From assembly GCF_018785245.1 (NCBI RefSeq), contig NZ_WQPL01000012.1, positions 1 through 55,858 on the forward strand: a stretch of DNA of 55,858 nucleotides. Reading direction: 5' to 3'. This document shows positions 26,723-35,530 of the stretch, piece after piece. The notes beneath the pieces are model-generated. The model was given only the letters and a program-made list of their open reading frames with translations. It made no database searches and was not told the origin of the DNA. Origin of the DNA: Collinsella aerofaciens (GTDB lineage Bacteria > Actinomycetota > Coriobacteriia > Coriobacteriales > Coriobacteriaceae). Position numbers and translations under genes: made by a program. The first letter of the stretch is position 1. Each line of letters starts with the position of its first letter.

Positions 26723-28111
26723 ATGATTAAGATTGCCAAGTTTGGCGGCTCGTCGGTCGCCGACGCCGAACACTTCAAGAAGATCAAGGCCATCGTCGAT
26801 GCCGACCCTGCCCGCCGTTTTGTGGTGGTTTCCGCCTGCGGCCGCCGCTTTAAGGGCGACACCAAGGTGACCGACCTGCTCTACCTGGTTAACGCGCACG
26901 TTAAGTATCACGTGTCGTGTGAGGAGCTGCTCGAGGACATTGGCCAGCGCTATTTTGATATCGCTGACGAGCTGGAGCTCACCTATCCCATCCGCGAGGA
27001 GTTCGCGGCCTTTGCCGAGCGCGCCCGCTCGGGCGGCTACTCTACCGAGGAGCTCGTGAGCCGTGGCGAGTACTTCACCGCTCGCCTGATGGCGGAGTAC
27101 CTGGGCCTGCCGTTCCTGGACGCCGCGACGGTTGTGGCGTTCCATCATGACGGTACGCTCAGCATGAATCGCACCTCCGAGCTGGTGCAGGAGTACGGCC
27201 AGCAGGGCGGCTTTGTTATGCCCGGTTTCTACGGCGCGACGCGTGAGGGCCAGATCAAGCTGCTCGACCGTGGTGGCGGCGATATTTCCGGCTCGATCCT
27301 GGCCAAGTGCCTGGGTGCCGACCTGTACGAGAACTGGACCGACGTCTCGGGCTTCTATTCTGCCGATCCTCGCATTGTGCCCGAGGCTCAGCCCATTGCG
27401 CGCGTTACCTACGAGGAGCTGCGCGAACTTTCGTACATGGGTGCAAGCGTCCTGCACGAGGAGGCCGTGTTCCCCGTGCGCGAGGCGGGTATTCCGCTGG
27501 TCATCAAGAACACCAATGCGCCGCAGGACCCCGGCACCATCATTAGCGAGACGGCTGATGAGGGTGAGGCAGAGCCCATCATTACCGGCGTGACCGGCAA
27601 GCGCGGCTTTGTCGCCATCAACGTTGCCCGCGACCGCACCAAGCCCCGTGTTGGCTTTATGCGCCGCGCGCTTTCGGTCTTCGAGCGCTATGACGTTTCC
27701 GTCGAGCACATGCCCACCGGTGTCGACCGCTTTGGCGCCGTGGTGCAGGAGCAGGACGTGCACGACTCGCTGTACTCGCTCGTGGGCGACATTCAGCAGG
27801 AGGTCGAGCCGCTCGAGATCGAGGTTGTCGAGGGCCTGGCGCTCATCGCGACCGTCGGCCGTAACCTGCGTGGCCGCGCAGGTATCTCGGGCCATCTGTT
27901 TGGCATGCTTGGCCAGGCCGGCGTGAGCGTGCGCATGATTTCGCAGAGCTGCGACGAGATCAACATCATTATCGGTGTCGAGGAGAAGGACTTCGACCTG
28001 GCGATTCAGACCATCTACCGTGCCTTCTCCGATGAGAACGGCATTGTGAAGGTCTCCGACCTGGAGGTCCCCGCACCGGTCGATCCCGCCCTGGCCGCGC
28101 TCTGCAAGTAG
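26723..28111 (+). CDS. lysC: Aspartate kinase
   Basis: It phosphorylates aspartate, the entry step to lysine, threonine and methionine. The 462-residue monofunctional enzyme begins IKIAKFGGSSVADAEHF. It contains the substrate-loop GFYGATREGQIKLLDRGGGDISGS and ends with two ACT-type regulatory segments (about 300-460; GFVAINVARDR, then LIATVGRNLRGRAGISG). Feedback inhibition by threonine or lysine is therefore likely. AGAAAGG lies upstream with somewhat long spacing. It is divergent from thrC and is followed by asd, forming an aspartate-family cluster. Confidence 0.93.
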   Translation: MIKIAKFGGSSVADAEHFKKIKAIVDADPARRFVVVSACGRRFKGDTKVTDLLYLVNAHVKYHVSCEELLEDIGQRYFDIADELELTYPIREEFAAFAERARSGGYSTEELVSRGEYFTARLMAEYLGLPFLDAATVVAFHHDGTLSMNRTSELVQEYGQQGGFVMPGFYGATREGQIKLLDRGGGDISGSILAKCLGADLYENWTDVSGFYSADPRIVPEAQPIARVTYEELRELSYMGASVLHEEAVFPVREAGIPLVIKNTNAPQDPGTIISETADEGEAEPIITGVTGKRGFVAINVARDRTKPRVGFMRRALSVFERYDVSVEHMPTGVDRFGAVVQEQDVHDSLYSLVGDIQQEVEPLEIEVVEGLALIATVGRNLRGRAGISGHLFGMLGQAGVSVRMISQSCDEINIIIGVEEKDFDLAIQTIYRAFSDENGIVKVSDLEVPAPVDPALAALCK

Positions 28112-28113
28112 CT

Positions 28114-28157
28114 GCCGTCCCGGTGCATTTTTGGGACAAGTGCCAAAAATCTACGGC
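28114..28157 (+). promoter_or_regulatory. Hairpin directly after lysC
   Basis: ATTTTTGG pairs with CCAAAAAT and the flanking GCCGT pairs with ACGGC, starting 2-3 nt after the stop. Its left side contains GTGCATTTTTGGGA, also found on the reverse strand in the structured region at 35108-35340. Confidence 0.45.
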
Positions 28158-28184
28158 GGGGCGTTTCGTTTCGGTTTCGTTTCG

Positions 28185-28211
28185 ACGGGGCGGGTTTCGT
28201 GCCCGCCCCGT
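28185..28211 (+). terminator. Terminator between lysC and asd
   Basis: ACGGGGCGGG pairs with CCCGCCCCGT, followed by TCTTGT. A TATACA at 28216-28221 just beyond may be the -10 of asd. Confidence 0.65.
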
Positions 28212-28285
28212 TCTTGTATACACTGGCAACAATAATCAGCCTGCTCGGCGTGCGGGCAAAAGCCAAAACCTTTAAAGGGGGAAGC

Positions 28286-29311
28286 ATGAAACAGTACACG
28301 GTTGCTATTTTGGGCGCGACGGGAGCCGTGGGCACCCAGATGCTCGAGTGCCTCAACGAGCAGGAGTTTCCGGTTGGCAAGCTCAAGCTGTTGGCAAGTG
28401 CACGCTCCGCGGGCAAGACCGTTGAGTTCCGCGGCGAGCAAATCGTGATCGAAGAGGCTTGCCCCGAGGCCTTTGAGGGCTGCGACATTGTGCTCGGAGC
28501 CGCCGGCGACGATATCGCGAAGGAGCTGCTGCCCGAGGCCGTCAAGCGCGGCGCCGTCGTGGTCGACAACAGTCATGCCTTCCGCATGGATCCCGAGGTG
28601 CCGCTGGTCGTGCCCGAGATCAATGCCGACGATATCAAGTGGCATCACGGCCTTATCGCCAACCCCAACTGCGCGACCATCATCGGCCTGGTTCCTACGT
28701 GGCCGCTGCATCAGCTCGCCGGCGTGAAGCGCATGATCGTCTCGACGTATCAGGCGGCTTCGGGTGCCGGCGCTCCCGGCATGGCCGAGCTCGAGGCTCA
28801 GTTGGCCGCCCTGGGCCGTGGCGAGGAGATTCCCGAGCCGCGCGCGTTTGCCGCCCAGCTGGCGAGTAACCTGATTCCGCAGATTGGCGGCGTCAAGGAG
28901 GAGGGCTTTACCTCCGAGGAGATGAAGCTGCAAAACGAGGGCCGCAAGATCATGCACCTGCCCGAGCTGCGCGTGAACTGCACCTGCGTGCGCGTGCCTG
29001 TGCTGCGCTCGCACTCCGAGAGCATTACGCTCGAGTTTGAGCGCGATATAACGGTTGAGGAGGCTCGTGCTGCGCTGGCTGCTGCTCCCGGCGTCAAGCT
29101 GGTTGACGATATGGCTGCCGAGGATGCACACGACCGCTTCCCCATGCCGATGGACACCTCCGACCAGGACCTGATTTGGGTCGGCCGCGTGCGCCGCGAC
29201 ATCTCGAACCCCGAGGCTGCGCGCGGCATCACCTTCTGGTGCTGCGGCGACCAAATCCGTAAGGGCGCGGCAACCAACGCCGTCCAGATCGCTAAGCTGC
29301 TCTGCGAGTAG
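28286..29311 (+). CDS. asd: Aspartate-semialdehyde dehydrogenase
   Basis: It reduces aspartyl phosphate to aspartate semialdehyde. The 341-residue protein has the nucleotide-binding ILGATGAVG at the N-terminus, the active-site Cys at about residue 129 in NPNCATI, and the substrate-binding QAASGAGAPG stretch. ATG 28286 was chosen because GGGGGAAG lies just before it. It probably has its own promoter overlapping the upstream terminator. It is followed 12 nt after its stop by a family A structured element. Confidence 0.93.
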   Translation: MKQYTVAILGATGAVGTQMLECLNEQEFPVGKLKLLASARSAGKTVEFRGEQIVIEEACPEAFEGCDIVLGAAGDDIAKELLPEAVKRGAVVVDNSHAFRMDPEVPLVVPEINADDIKWHHGLIANPNCATIIGLVPTWPLHQLAGVKRMIVSTYQAASGAGAPGMAELEAQLAALGRGEEIPEPRAFAAQLASNLIPQIGGVKEEGFTSEEMKLQNEGRKIMHLPELRVNCTCVRVPVLRSHSESITLEFERDITVEEARAALAAAPGVKLVDDMAAEDAHDRFPMPMDTSDQDLIWVGRVRRDISNPEAARGITFWCCGDQIRKGAATNAVQIAKLLCE

Positions 29312-29323
29312 TGTGACCTGTCC

Positions 29324-29453
29324 GGCGGGGGCCGGGCCCAGTTTTCAGAACGTCCTCGACCATGTGTGGCGCCTTGTCCTGCTCCTTCGGAGCCGCGGAC
29401 AAGGCGCCACACTGGTCTGCGGAGTGTTCTGAAAACTGGGCCCGGCCCCCGCC
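29324..29453 (+). ncRNA. Structured 3'-UTR element, family A, copy 3
   Basis: It begins 12 nt after the asd stop codon on the same strand. The outer stem is GGCGGGGGCCGGGCCC...CAGAAC with its complement, the internal loop is GTCCTC / TGCGGAGT, and the inner stem is TGTGGCGCC / GGCGCCACA. The 4-bp central stem is GACC/GGTC here instead of GGAC/GTCC, a compensatory change relative to the other three copies. Confidence 0.68.
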
Positions 29454-29681
29454 TGCGGTGACGCTGTTGCGAGCGGCCTGCGATGGGGCCGTTGCTGGTT
29501 GGGGCCGCTGGGCTGATGTTGGGGCGCGTGGCTGTTGCGGGCCCTAGTCCCGGCGGCGGCCACGGCGCTTTGCGCCTGCCGCCTTGGGGGGCTGTGGGGC
29601 GCGGCCGGCAGCTGCGGCGCGTTCGCGCCTACTGCCTGGGGTGACTTTGGGGTCGATTGGGGTTGTCTGCACAATTCGCGG

Positions 29682-29687
29682 TATTAT
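29682..29687 (+). promoter_or_regulatory. Candidate -10 box of ogt
   Basis: TATTAT lies 28 nt before the GTG start; no good -35 is seen. The preceding stretch 29454-29680 is G/T-rich on the plus strand, contains a GGCGGC...GCCGCC hairpin near 29553-29583, and holds no recognisable gene. Confidence 0.4.
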
Positions 29688-29714
29688 GTTGCGGAGTTTT
29701 GAAAGGAGCCGCTG

Positions 29715-30293
29715 GTGGTCACGACGACGTTTGCTTCGCCTTTGGGCGAAATCTTGCTTGCCGCTGATGGCCGCGGTCTGACGGGACTTTGGTTTGAGGG
29801 GCAGGAGCATTTTGGCTCCACGCTTCTCCGGGAAGACTCCGAACATGTTGAAGGCGCCGACGCGGTTTCCGGTACCGGTGGCATGTCGTCGGTGAATCCC
29901 GCAAATGGTGCGGCCTCCTCGGTGCTCGAGCGTTCTTGGGCTTGGTTGAATGCTTATTTTGCAGGGCAGGAACCTCGGTTTACGCCGCCGTTGCATTTGA
30001 TTGGCACGGCGTTTCAGCGTGAAGTTTGGTACGAGCTGCTTTCTATTCCGCGTGGCGAGGTCGCCACGTATGGCGAGATTGCCCAGCGTGTTGCGGCTCG
30101 ACATCGTGTACCGGGAAACGAGGACCCCGTTGTGTCTTCCCGTGCCGTGGGGGCCGCGGTCGCGCGTAATCCCATTTCGATTATTGTGCCGTGCCATCGC
30201 GTGGTTGCCGCCGATGGTTCGCTCAACGGATATGCCGGCGGGCTTGATCGCAAGGAGTGGCTGCTTCGGCTTGAGGGCGCGTACGAGGAGTAG
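29715..30293 (+). CDS. ogt: Methylated-DNA--[protein]-cysteine S-methyltransferase
   Basis: This suicide enzyme moves alkyl groups from O6-alkylguanine in DNA to its own cysteine. The 192-residue protein has the acceptor motif PCHRV (Cys near residue 160), the DNA-binding GTAFQREVWYELLSIPRGEVATYGEIA, and a conserved C-terminal GYAGGLDRKEWLL. The start is GTG with AAAGGAG 6 nt upstream. A Ser/Gly/Ala-rich insertion around residues 35-70 lengthens the N-terminal domain. It is flanked by repeat-type DNA on the left and a truncated Abi_2 gene on the right, so the neighbourhood has been rearranged. Confidence 0.92.
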   Translation: MVTTTFASPLGEILLAADGRGLTGLWFEGQEHFGSTLLREDSEHVEGADAVSGTGGMSSVNPANGAASSVLERSWAWLNAYFAGQEPRFTPPLHLIGTAFQREVWYELLSIPRGEVATYGEIAQRVAARHRVPGNEDPVVSSRAVGAAVARNPISIIVPCHRVVAADGSLNGYAGGLDRKEWLLRLEGAYEE

Positions 30294-30304
30294 CGTTCGA
30301 GTGC

Positions 30305-30434
30305 TTTGCCTGTAGTAGCCGACTTCGACCAAAGCTCGCTCGAGTTCGCTTTGATCAGAGCACTTAAGACCCTTGTTTTCTGTCAATAGTGCCATCTGTT
30401 CGTTGATGGATATCCACGACTTCTGGTATTTCAT
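30305..30434 (-). pseudogene. Truncated Abi_2-like (AbiD/AbiF type) abortive-infection gene remnant
   Basis: On the reverse strand an ATG at 30434, with AAGAGG 5 nt upstream, opens a frame starting MKYQKSWISINEQMALL and continuing through an ALVEVGYYR segment. This matches the start of Abi_2 proteins (a K-x-x-x-S-I-x-E-Q-x-x-L-L pattern, then a hydrophobic-G-Y-Y-R). After about 43 residues the frame runs into the antisense of ogt, so only the N-terminus remains. The stretch 30435-30605 contains the old upstream region of this gene and no other gene was seen. Confidence 0.55.
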
Positions 30435-30605
30435 TTAAGCCTCTTGATATAAAAAGAGCTGGAGTTGCGCATCGTTGAGAGGCTTTCCAGCTTTAGCAAA
30501 ACAAACTTATTAGATGCGACGGGCCGCGTCAAGATAATTACCGGACGGCCTAGGAGGCGGCTGGTTGGCTGGTTTAAAACCTGGCGCGTGAAATGACGCT
30601 CCACG

Positions 30606-31244
30606 CTATTCAGCGCGCTTGATAGGATGACGAACCACAGTCTTAAGTTTCTCCGGTGCACATTTGCGCGGATCGGAGAGATAGATTTCGTGATGGAAAC
30701 GGGTGTCTGAGAAGTCGGGAACATAGCCCTGCTCGGTCGTGTATTCATGCATAGCGTCTACGGTCGCCGGTTCGTTGTCGTAGGGCCCGGTGTGCATGCA
30801 TTGAACGCAGAGACCCTCGTCAACTTTAAGCAGCTCGACGGCGGAAAAGTCCAGTTTCTTTTTGTTCGTGGCTTCCACGACTGCCCAGTCAAAGTCATCT
30901 CGGGTGACGAAATCGGGTAGGCGGATGCACGAGATAAAGTTGAAATCGTCCTTGCGTACATAATCGATGTCACCGCTCGGGGAATCTTGCCACCAGAAAC
31001 CCTCGAGCGGCGGTACCACAAAGTCGAAATAGCCCTCGATACTCCTTGAGCCTTTCTTCGACATCTTGACGGTATAGGCGATGCCGTAAAGCAGCGGCAG
31101 GGCGTTTTGATACTCGCCACCTTCGGTATTTGGGTCGCCCTTTCCGCGAACGGCAACGTAGCTCATAGGCGGGACAGTTACGATACTCGGCTTGCTTGCA
31201 GGTTTGTAGAGCTCCTTGCATTCCTTCTTAAAGTCGAACGCCAT
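30606..31244 (-). CDS. GyrI-like small-molecule-binding domain protein
   Basis: This 212-residue soluble protein begins MAFDFKKECKELYKPASKPSIV and includes PPMSYVAVRGKGDPN, the first strand of GyrI-like domains, and a C-terminal MHTGPYDNEPATVDAMHEY motif with the conserved Glu/Tyr region. Stand-alone members bind small molecules or, like E. coli SbmC/GyrI, modulate gyrase. No DNA-binding domain is present. A LexA-type palindrome lies about 57 nt upstream, suggesting induction by DNA damage. The ORF seems complete, with GAAAGGCGGCC upstream of the ATG. Confidence 0.75.
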   Translation of the reverse strand: MAFDFKKECKELYKPASKPSIVTVPPMSYVAVRGKGDPNTEGGEYQNALPLLYGIAYTVKMSKKGSRSIEGYFDFVVPPLEGFWWQDSPSGDIDYVRKDDFNFISCIRLPDFVTRDDFDWAVVEATNKKKLDFSAVELLKVDEGLCVQCMHTGPYDNEPATVDAMHEYTTEQGYVPDFSDTRFHHEIYLSDPRKCAPEKLKTVVRHPIKRAE

Positions 31245-31300
31245 GTTGGCCGCCTTTCTGCGTATTGGCCAGCTTAGATAACGGAATCATATCATAGAAA

Positions 31301-31314
31301 CGAACAACTGTTCG
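31301..31314. promoter_or_regulatory. LexA-type SOS box upstream of the GyrI-like gene
   Basis: CGAACAACTGTTCG fits the Gram-positive/actinobacterial palindrome CGAAC-N4-GTTCG exactly. On the reverse strand a -10 candidate TATGAT follows, so LexA here would overlap the -35 region. Confidence 0.6.
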
Positions 31315-31417
31315 AATGATTTGGCTGACAGATAGAGATGCGTGCGTTGTGTTTGGCGGTCGGCCTGACCCTGTCGATGATTTCCCTACCTTCCCGGCGC
31401 CTCATCTATAGCTGCCG

Positions 31418-31463
31418 TTTCCCCATATAAAACCTGCCAAAATGAACCTGTCCCTTTTTGGTC
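31418..31463 (-). repeat. GACAG-loop hairpin repeat, copy 2
   Basis: The reverse strand reads CGACCAAAAAGGGACAGG...TTTTGGCAGGTTTTAT, the same unit as at 1272 and 50568. Confidence 0.8.
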
Positions 31464-31515
31464 GGTGCGAAATGGGTAATACTAAAGAGTTATCCGACCA
31501 GATGGGAACCGATCG

Positions 31516-32217
<702 letters not shown>

Positions 32218-32222
32218 CGCCC

Positions 32223-34988
32223 ATGGACCAGGACCGCCAAAACAGCCTACGCCGCGACGCGCAGAACACGGAGCGCGAGCAGGATTTTACGACCTACCGC
32301 ACTGCCCAAAGCTCAAACGATATGGTGCCGACGGTGTTTCGCCGTGGCATCTACCGCACAATCCGAGGCAGTCTTAAGCGCTTCTTGTCAATCGTGGTCA
32401 TCACCGCGCTTGGCGTGAGCGTGATGTGCGGCCTTAAGGCGGGTTGCGAGGACCTGTGTGATTCGGTTGATGCCTACTTCGACCAGCAAAATGTCTATGA
32501 CATTAACGTGCAGTCGACCTATGGCCTGACTGACGATGATCTCGACGCCATCCAAGAGGTCGATGGCGTCGAAACGGCCGAGGGCATCTACACCGAGACC
32601 GCCTACACCGCCGTGGGCACAACGCGCGAGCGCGTGGTCGTGCAGAGTCTCTCCAAGGAGAACATCGATCAGCCGGTGCTCGTGAACGGCGATTTGCCCG
32701 AGAGCGCCGATGAAGTCGCGGTGACTTCGAAGTTCCTGAAGGCATCGGGCAAGAAAATCGGCGATACGGTGAGTTTTGCCGCCAATGACGCGAGCTCGTC
32801 CAATCAAAGCGCCAAGGACCAGTTTGCCGCGGGCGATTACACCATTACGGCTGAGGTCCTCGACCCCACTGATGTAAGTTCTGACTCGACAGTCAACGCC
32901 TTTCGCGCTGCTTCGGCGGCGGACTATAAGTTCTATGTGAGCGAGGACGCCGCGACATCTTCTTCCTACTCCGCGGTCCACGTGATCGTCGAGGGAGCCA
33001 AGAGCCTCAACTCCTATTCGGATTCCTACGCGGCAAAGATCAATGAGGTCAAGGGCAATATCGAGAAGATCCGCGAGGAGCGTGAGAAGGCGCGCGCCCA
33101 GGAGCTGACGGTCGACACGCCGGCGAGCTTGGACGCGGCTGAGCGTCAGGCGAATATGCTCTTTGGGATTGAGCAGGACAACATCAATCGCATGGCAGAG
33201 GGCAGCGAGGAGCGCGTGCAAGCGCAGACCGACCTGGATCAGCGCCGCGCCGCCGCCGACCAGCAGTTTGCCGATGCCCGCGCCGAGCTTTCCGATCTGG
33301 GCGAATGCACCTGGTACATCCAGGACCGCGGCAATATCGCAAGCTACTCGAGCGTGGAGAGCGATAGCTCGTCAATTGAGGCTATCGCCACGGTGTTCCC
33401 GTTCATCTTCTTTATCGTCGCCGTGCTCATCAGCCTTACCACCGCCACGCGTATGGTCGAGGAGGAGCGCACGCTCATCGGCCTGTATAAGGCGCTCGGC
33501 TATTCGCGCGGGCGCATCCTGTCCAAATACGTGGACTATGCGCTGTGGGCGTGTCTGATCGGTGGCGTGCTCGGCAATATCATCGGCTTTGTGGGCCTGC
33601 CGCTGTTCTTGTTTACGGTGTTCGACGACATGTATTCGCTGCCCCAGATGCTGCTTTCGTACGACATCGTGTCGTCGCTCGTGTCGGTGGCGCTATTTGC
33701 CGTGGGCGTGGTGGGTGCTACGATTATTGCCTGCCGCCACGAGATGGCCGAGACCCCCGCCTCGCTCATGCGTCCCAAGGCCCCGCGTGCCGGCTCGCGC
33801 ATCTTGCTTGAGCGCATCGGCTTTATTTGGCGACGTATGAGCTTTTTGAACAAGGTGGCAGCACGTAACCTGTTCCGCTACAAAAAGCGTGCCTTTATGA
33901 CCATCTTCGGTATCGCCGGCTGCACGGCGCTCGTGATCTGCGGTATGGGTATCCGTGACACGTCGGTGGCGCTTTCGCCCAAACAGTACGGGCATATCAC
34001 GCGCTACGACCTGCTGGCGGTCGCCAATCCCGACGATTTTTCGCAGACGTGCGCGGCATTGGATGAGCGCGGCGCGGCCAATGATTCCAACGTGACCGTG
34101 ACTTCGACGCTGCCGATTATGACCGACAACGTTACCTTTACATTCGGCGGAAAGAGCGAGACCGTGCAGCTGATCGTGGTGCCCGATGACCGCACGGGTG
34201 ACTTGGGCGATTACGTTCGCCTTGAGGATGAGTCCAAAGAGCCACTGTCTTTGCGTGACGGAGACGTGTATCTGAGTAAGAGTTCACAGCTGGTGCTGGG
34301 GATTCAACCGGGCGATACGGCGCACGTCCAGGATTCGTCGCTCAATGTCGCCAAGGTCAAAGTCAGCGACATTTCGCTTAACTATCTGGGCAACACGCTT
34401 TACATGACGCAGAGCACCTATGAGCGCGCGTTTGGGCGCAGCGTTCGCCTCAATGGCATCTTTGCGCTGCTCAAGGGTTCGTCGGCCGACCAGATTGCGT
34501 TTAGCAAGAAGCTTAAGAGTGACGGCTGGCTTTCGATTTCGAGCACGGCCGAGCATTGGGAGAACTTTGAGGCGAACTTCACTATTATCAATTCCGTCGT
34601 GGTGCTCGTGACCTTTATGGCGGCGTGCCTGTCGTTTGTGGTGGTGTTTACGCTGTCCAACACGAATATCTCCGAGCGCGAGCGCGAGCTGGCGACCATC
34701 AAGGTGCTTGGTTTCCGCCGTGGCGAGGTGCACCATTACGTCAACAAGGAGACGTTGATCCTCACGGCAATTGGCGCCGCGCTGGGCGTGCCACTGGGCG
34801 GCTTGCTGGCCGAGAGTTTTACGTACATTTTGCAGATGCCGTCGCTGTACTTTGATGTTGAGGTCGAGCCGCTAAGCTACGTGCTCGCCGTGGTGCTTTC
34901 CTTTGGCTTTACGTTTATCGTCAACCTCGCCACCAATCGTACCCTCAACAAGATCGACATGGTCGGCGCCCTCAAGAGCGCCGAGTAA
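32223..34988 (+). CDS. Large FtsX/MacB-type ABC permease
   Basis: The protein is about 921 residues long. One membrane helix lies near residues 54-75 (FLSIVVITALGVSVMCGL), followed by a large extracytoplasmic region with a predicted coiled coil (about 275-355, rich in Glu, Arg, Gln and Ala). A first FtsX domain with three helices comes next (about 390-540), then a second soluble region and a second FtsX domain (about 790-915). This eight-to-nine-helix duplicated layout matches Gram-positive ABC permeases of unknown or peptide/lipid cargo. The ATG at 32223 is used; a GTG at 32211 overlapping the ATPase end is an alternative. The pair may export or extract an envelope-associated substrate or peptide antibiotic; this is not testable from sequence. 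Confidence 0.87.
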   Translation: MDQDRQNSLRRDAQNTEREQDFTTYRTAQSSNDMVPTVFRRGIYRTIRGSLKRFLSIVVITALGVSVMCGLKAGCEDLCDSVDAYFDQQNVYDINVQSTYGLTDDDLDAIQEVDGVETAEGIYTETAYTAVGTTRERVVVQSLSKENIDQPVLVNGDLPESADEVAVTSKFLKASGKKIGDTVSFAANDASSSNQSAKDQFAAGDYTITAEVLDPTDVSSDSTVNAFRAASAADYKFYVSEDAATSSSYSAVHVIVEGAKSLNSYSDSYAAKINEVKGNIEKIREEREKARAQELTVDTPASLDAAERQANMLFGIEQDNINRMAEGSEERVQAQTDLDQRRAAADQQFADARAELSDLGECTWYIQDRGNIASYSSVESDSSSIEAIATVFPFIFFIVAVLISLTTATRMVEEERTLIGLYKALGYSRGRILSKYVDYALWACLIGGVLGNIIGFVGLPLFLFTVFDDMYSLPQMLLSYDIVSSLVSVALFAVGVVGATIIACRHEMAETPASLMRPKAPRAGSRILLERIGFIWRRMSFLNKVAARNLFRYKKRAFMTIFGIAGCTALVICGMGIRDTSVALSPKQYGHITRYDLLAVANPDDFSQTCAALDERGAANDSNVTVTSTLPIMTDNVTFTFGGKSETVQLIVVPDDRTGDLGDYVRLEDESKEPLSLRDGDVYLSKSSQLVLGIQPGDTAHVQDSSLNVAKVKVSDISLNYLGNTLYMTQSTYERAFGRSVRLNGIFALLKGSSADQIAFSKKLKSDGWLSISSTAEHWENFEANFTIINSVVVLVTFMAACLSFVVVFTLSNTNISERERELATIKVLGFRRGEVHHYVNKETLILTAIGAALGVPLGGLLAESFTYILQMPSLYFDVEVEPLSYVLAVVLSFGFTFIVNLATNRTLNKIDMVGALKSAE

Positions 34989-35049
34989 CCTGTCCTGGGA
35001 TTCAAGTTCTAGCGAGCTGCCGACGCGCCCGCAGCAGTATTTTTGCATA

Positions 35050-35093
35050 AACCGCTCCGCCAAATGCATACTTTGACGGGGCGGTTGCTTTTT
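35050..35093 (+). terminator. Terminator of the MacB-like operon
   Basis: AACCGC...CGCCAAA pairs with TTTGACGG...GCGGTT, followed by GCTTTTT. Confidence 0.75.
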
Positions 35094-35107
35094 GCCCACA
35101 GGTACCC

Positions 35108-35340
35108 CAGGGGGCGCCGTGCAAATTCCGGAGTATTCAGCATCCCGGGGTCCGCGGGCGCGGGGGCGGGTGCACAAAACCGCGCTGAAAGCCCCGATTC
35201 TGAGTCCCAACGCCTCTAGAGCCGCTCGTTTTTTTTACAGGATGCGGCCCATGGTGCCTGCCTTTCGCCCAAAATCCAGTATGCAGGCACCCTCGGCTGC
35301 TGAATACTCCCAAAAATGCACGCCGCATCCTACCCCAGGC
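35108..35340 (-). ncRNA. Structured intergenic region with crossing long-range pairings
   Basis: GGAGTATTCAGCA (35130-35142) pairs with TGCTGAATACTCC (35298-35310), extended by GTGCA/TGCAC outside a 7-nt internal loop. GGATGCGGC (35240-35248) pairs with GCCGCATCC (35322-35330), crossing the first pairing. GGTGCCTGC (35253-35261) pairs with GCAGGCACC (35283-35291). The order is that of a pseudoknot or two alternative folds. No ORF is convincing. Strand is uncertain; reverse is assumed because it follows the family A element after pfkA. This and the neighbouring elements fill the 540-bp gap 34989-35530. Confidence 0.45.
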
Positions 35341-35386
35341 ACCCGCAGCAAGAAGACGAATAGCCACGGCCTCCCTAGTTACCGCA

Positions 35387-35507
35387 GGAGGCCCCAGGGC
35401 TTACCTCCCAAATCTTTCCGCAGGACGGAAGGATCCCGCCGCGCGAAGCACACGGCGGGGTCCTGACATGTCCGAGGACGATTTGGGAGGTAAGCCCTGG
35501 GGGCTCC
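35387..35507 (-). ncRNA. Structured 3'-UTR element, family A, copy 4
   Basis: On the reverse strand it begins 24 nt after the pfkA stop codon. The outer stem is GGAGCCCCCAGGGCTTACC...AAAT with its complement, the internal loop CGTCCTC / TGCGGAAA, the central stem GGAC/GTCC and the inner stem about CAGGACCCCGCCG / CGGCGGGATCC. Confidence 0.65.
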
Positions 35508-35530
35508 GATGGGGGCGGTTCCAGCCGAGG

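Noticed and set aside
30294-30366. Hairpin-like sequence after ogt (CAAAGC/GCTTTG with GAGTGCT/AGCACT) as another 3' element
   Set aside because: It coincides with the Abi_2 remnant coding sequence and lacks the internal-loop motifs of families A or B.
29544-30434. A continuous 296-codon reverse-strand frame that begins like Abi_2 and ends in a basic GRRRD tail
   Set aside because: Its middle two thirds are the antisense of ogt, whose PCHRV and flanking motifs are clearly under selection. Only the first 43 codons look like a real protein, so the rest is treated as a chance open frame in GC-rich DNA.
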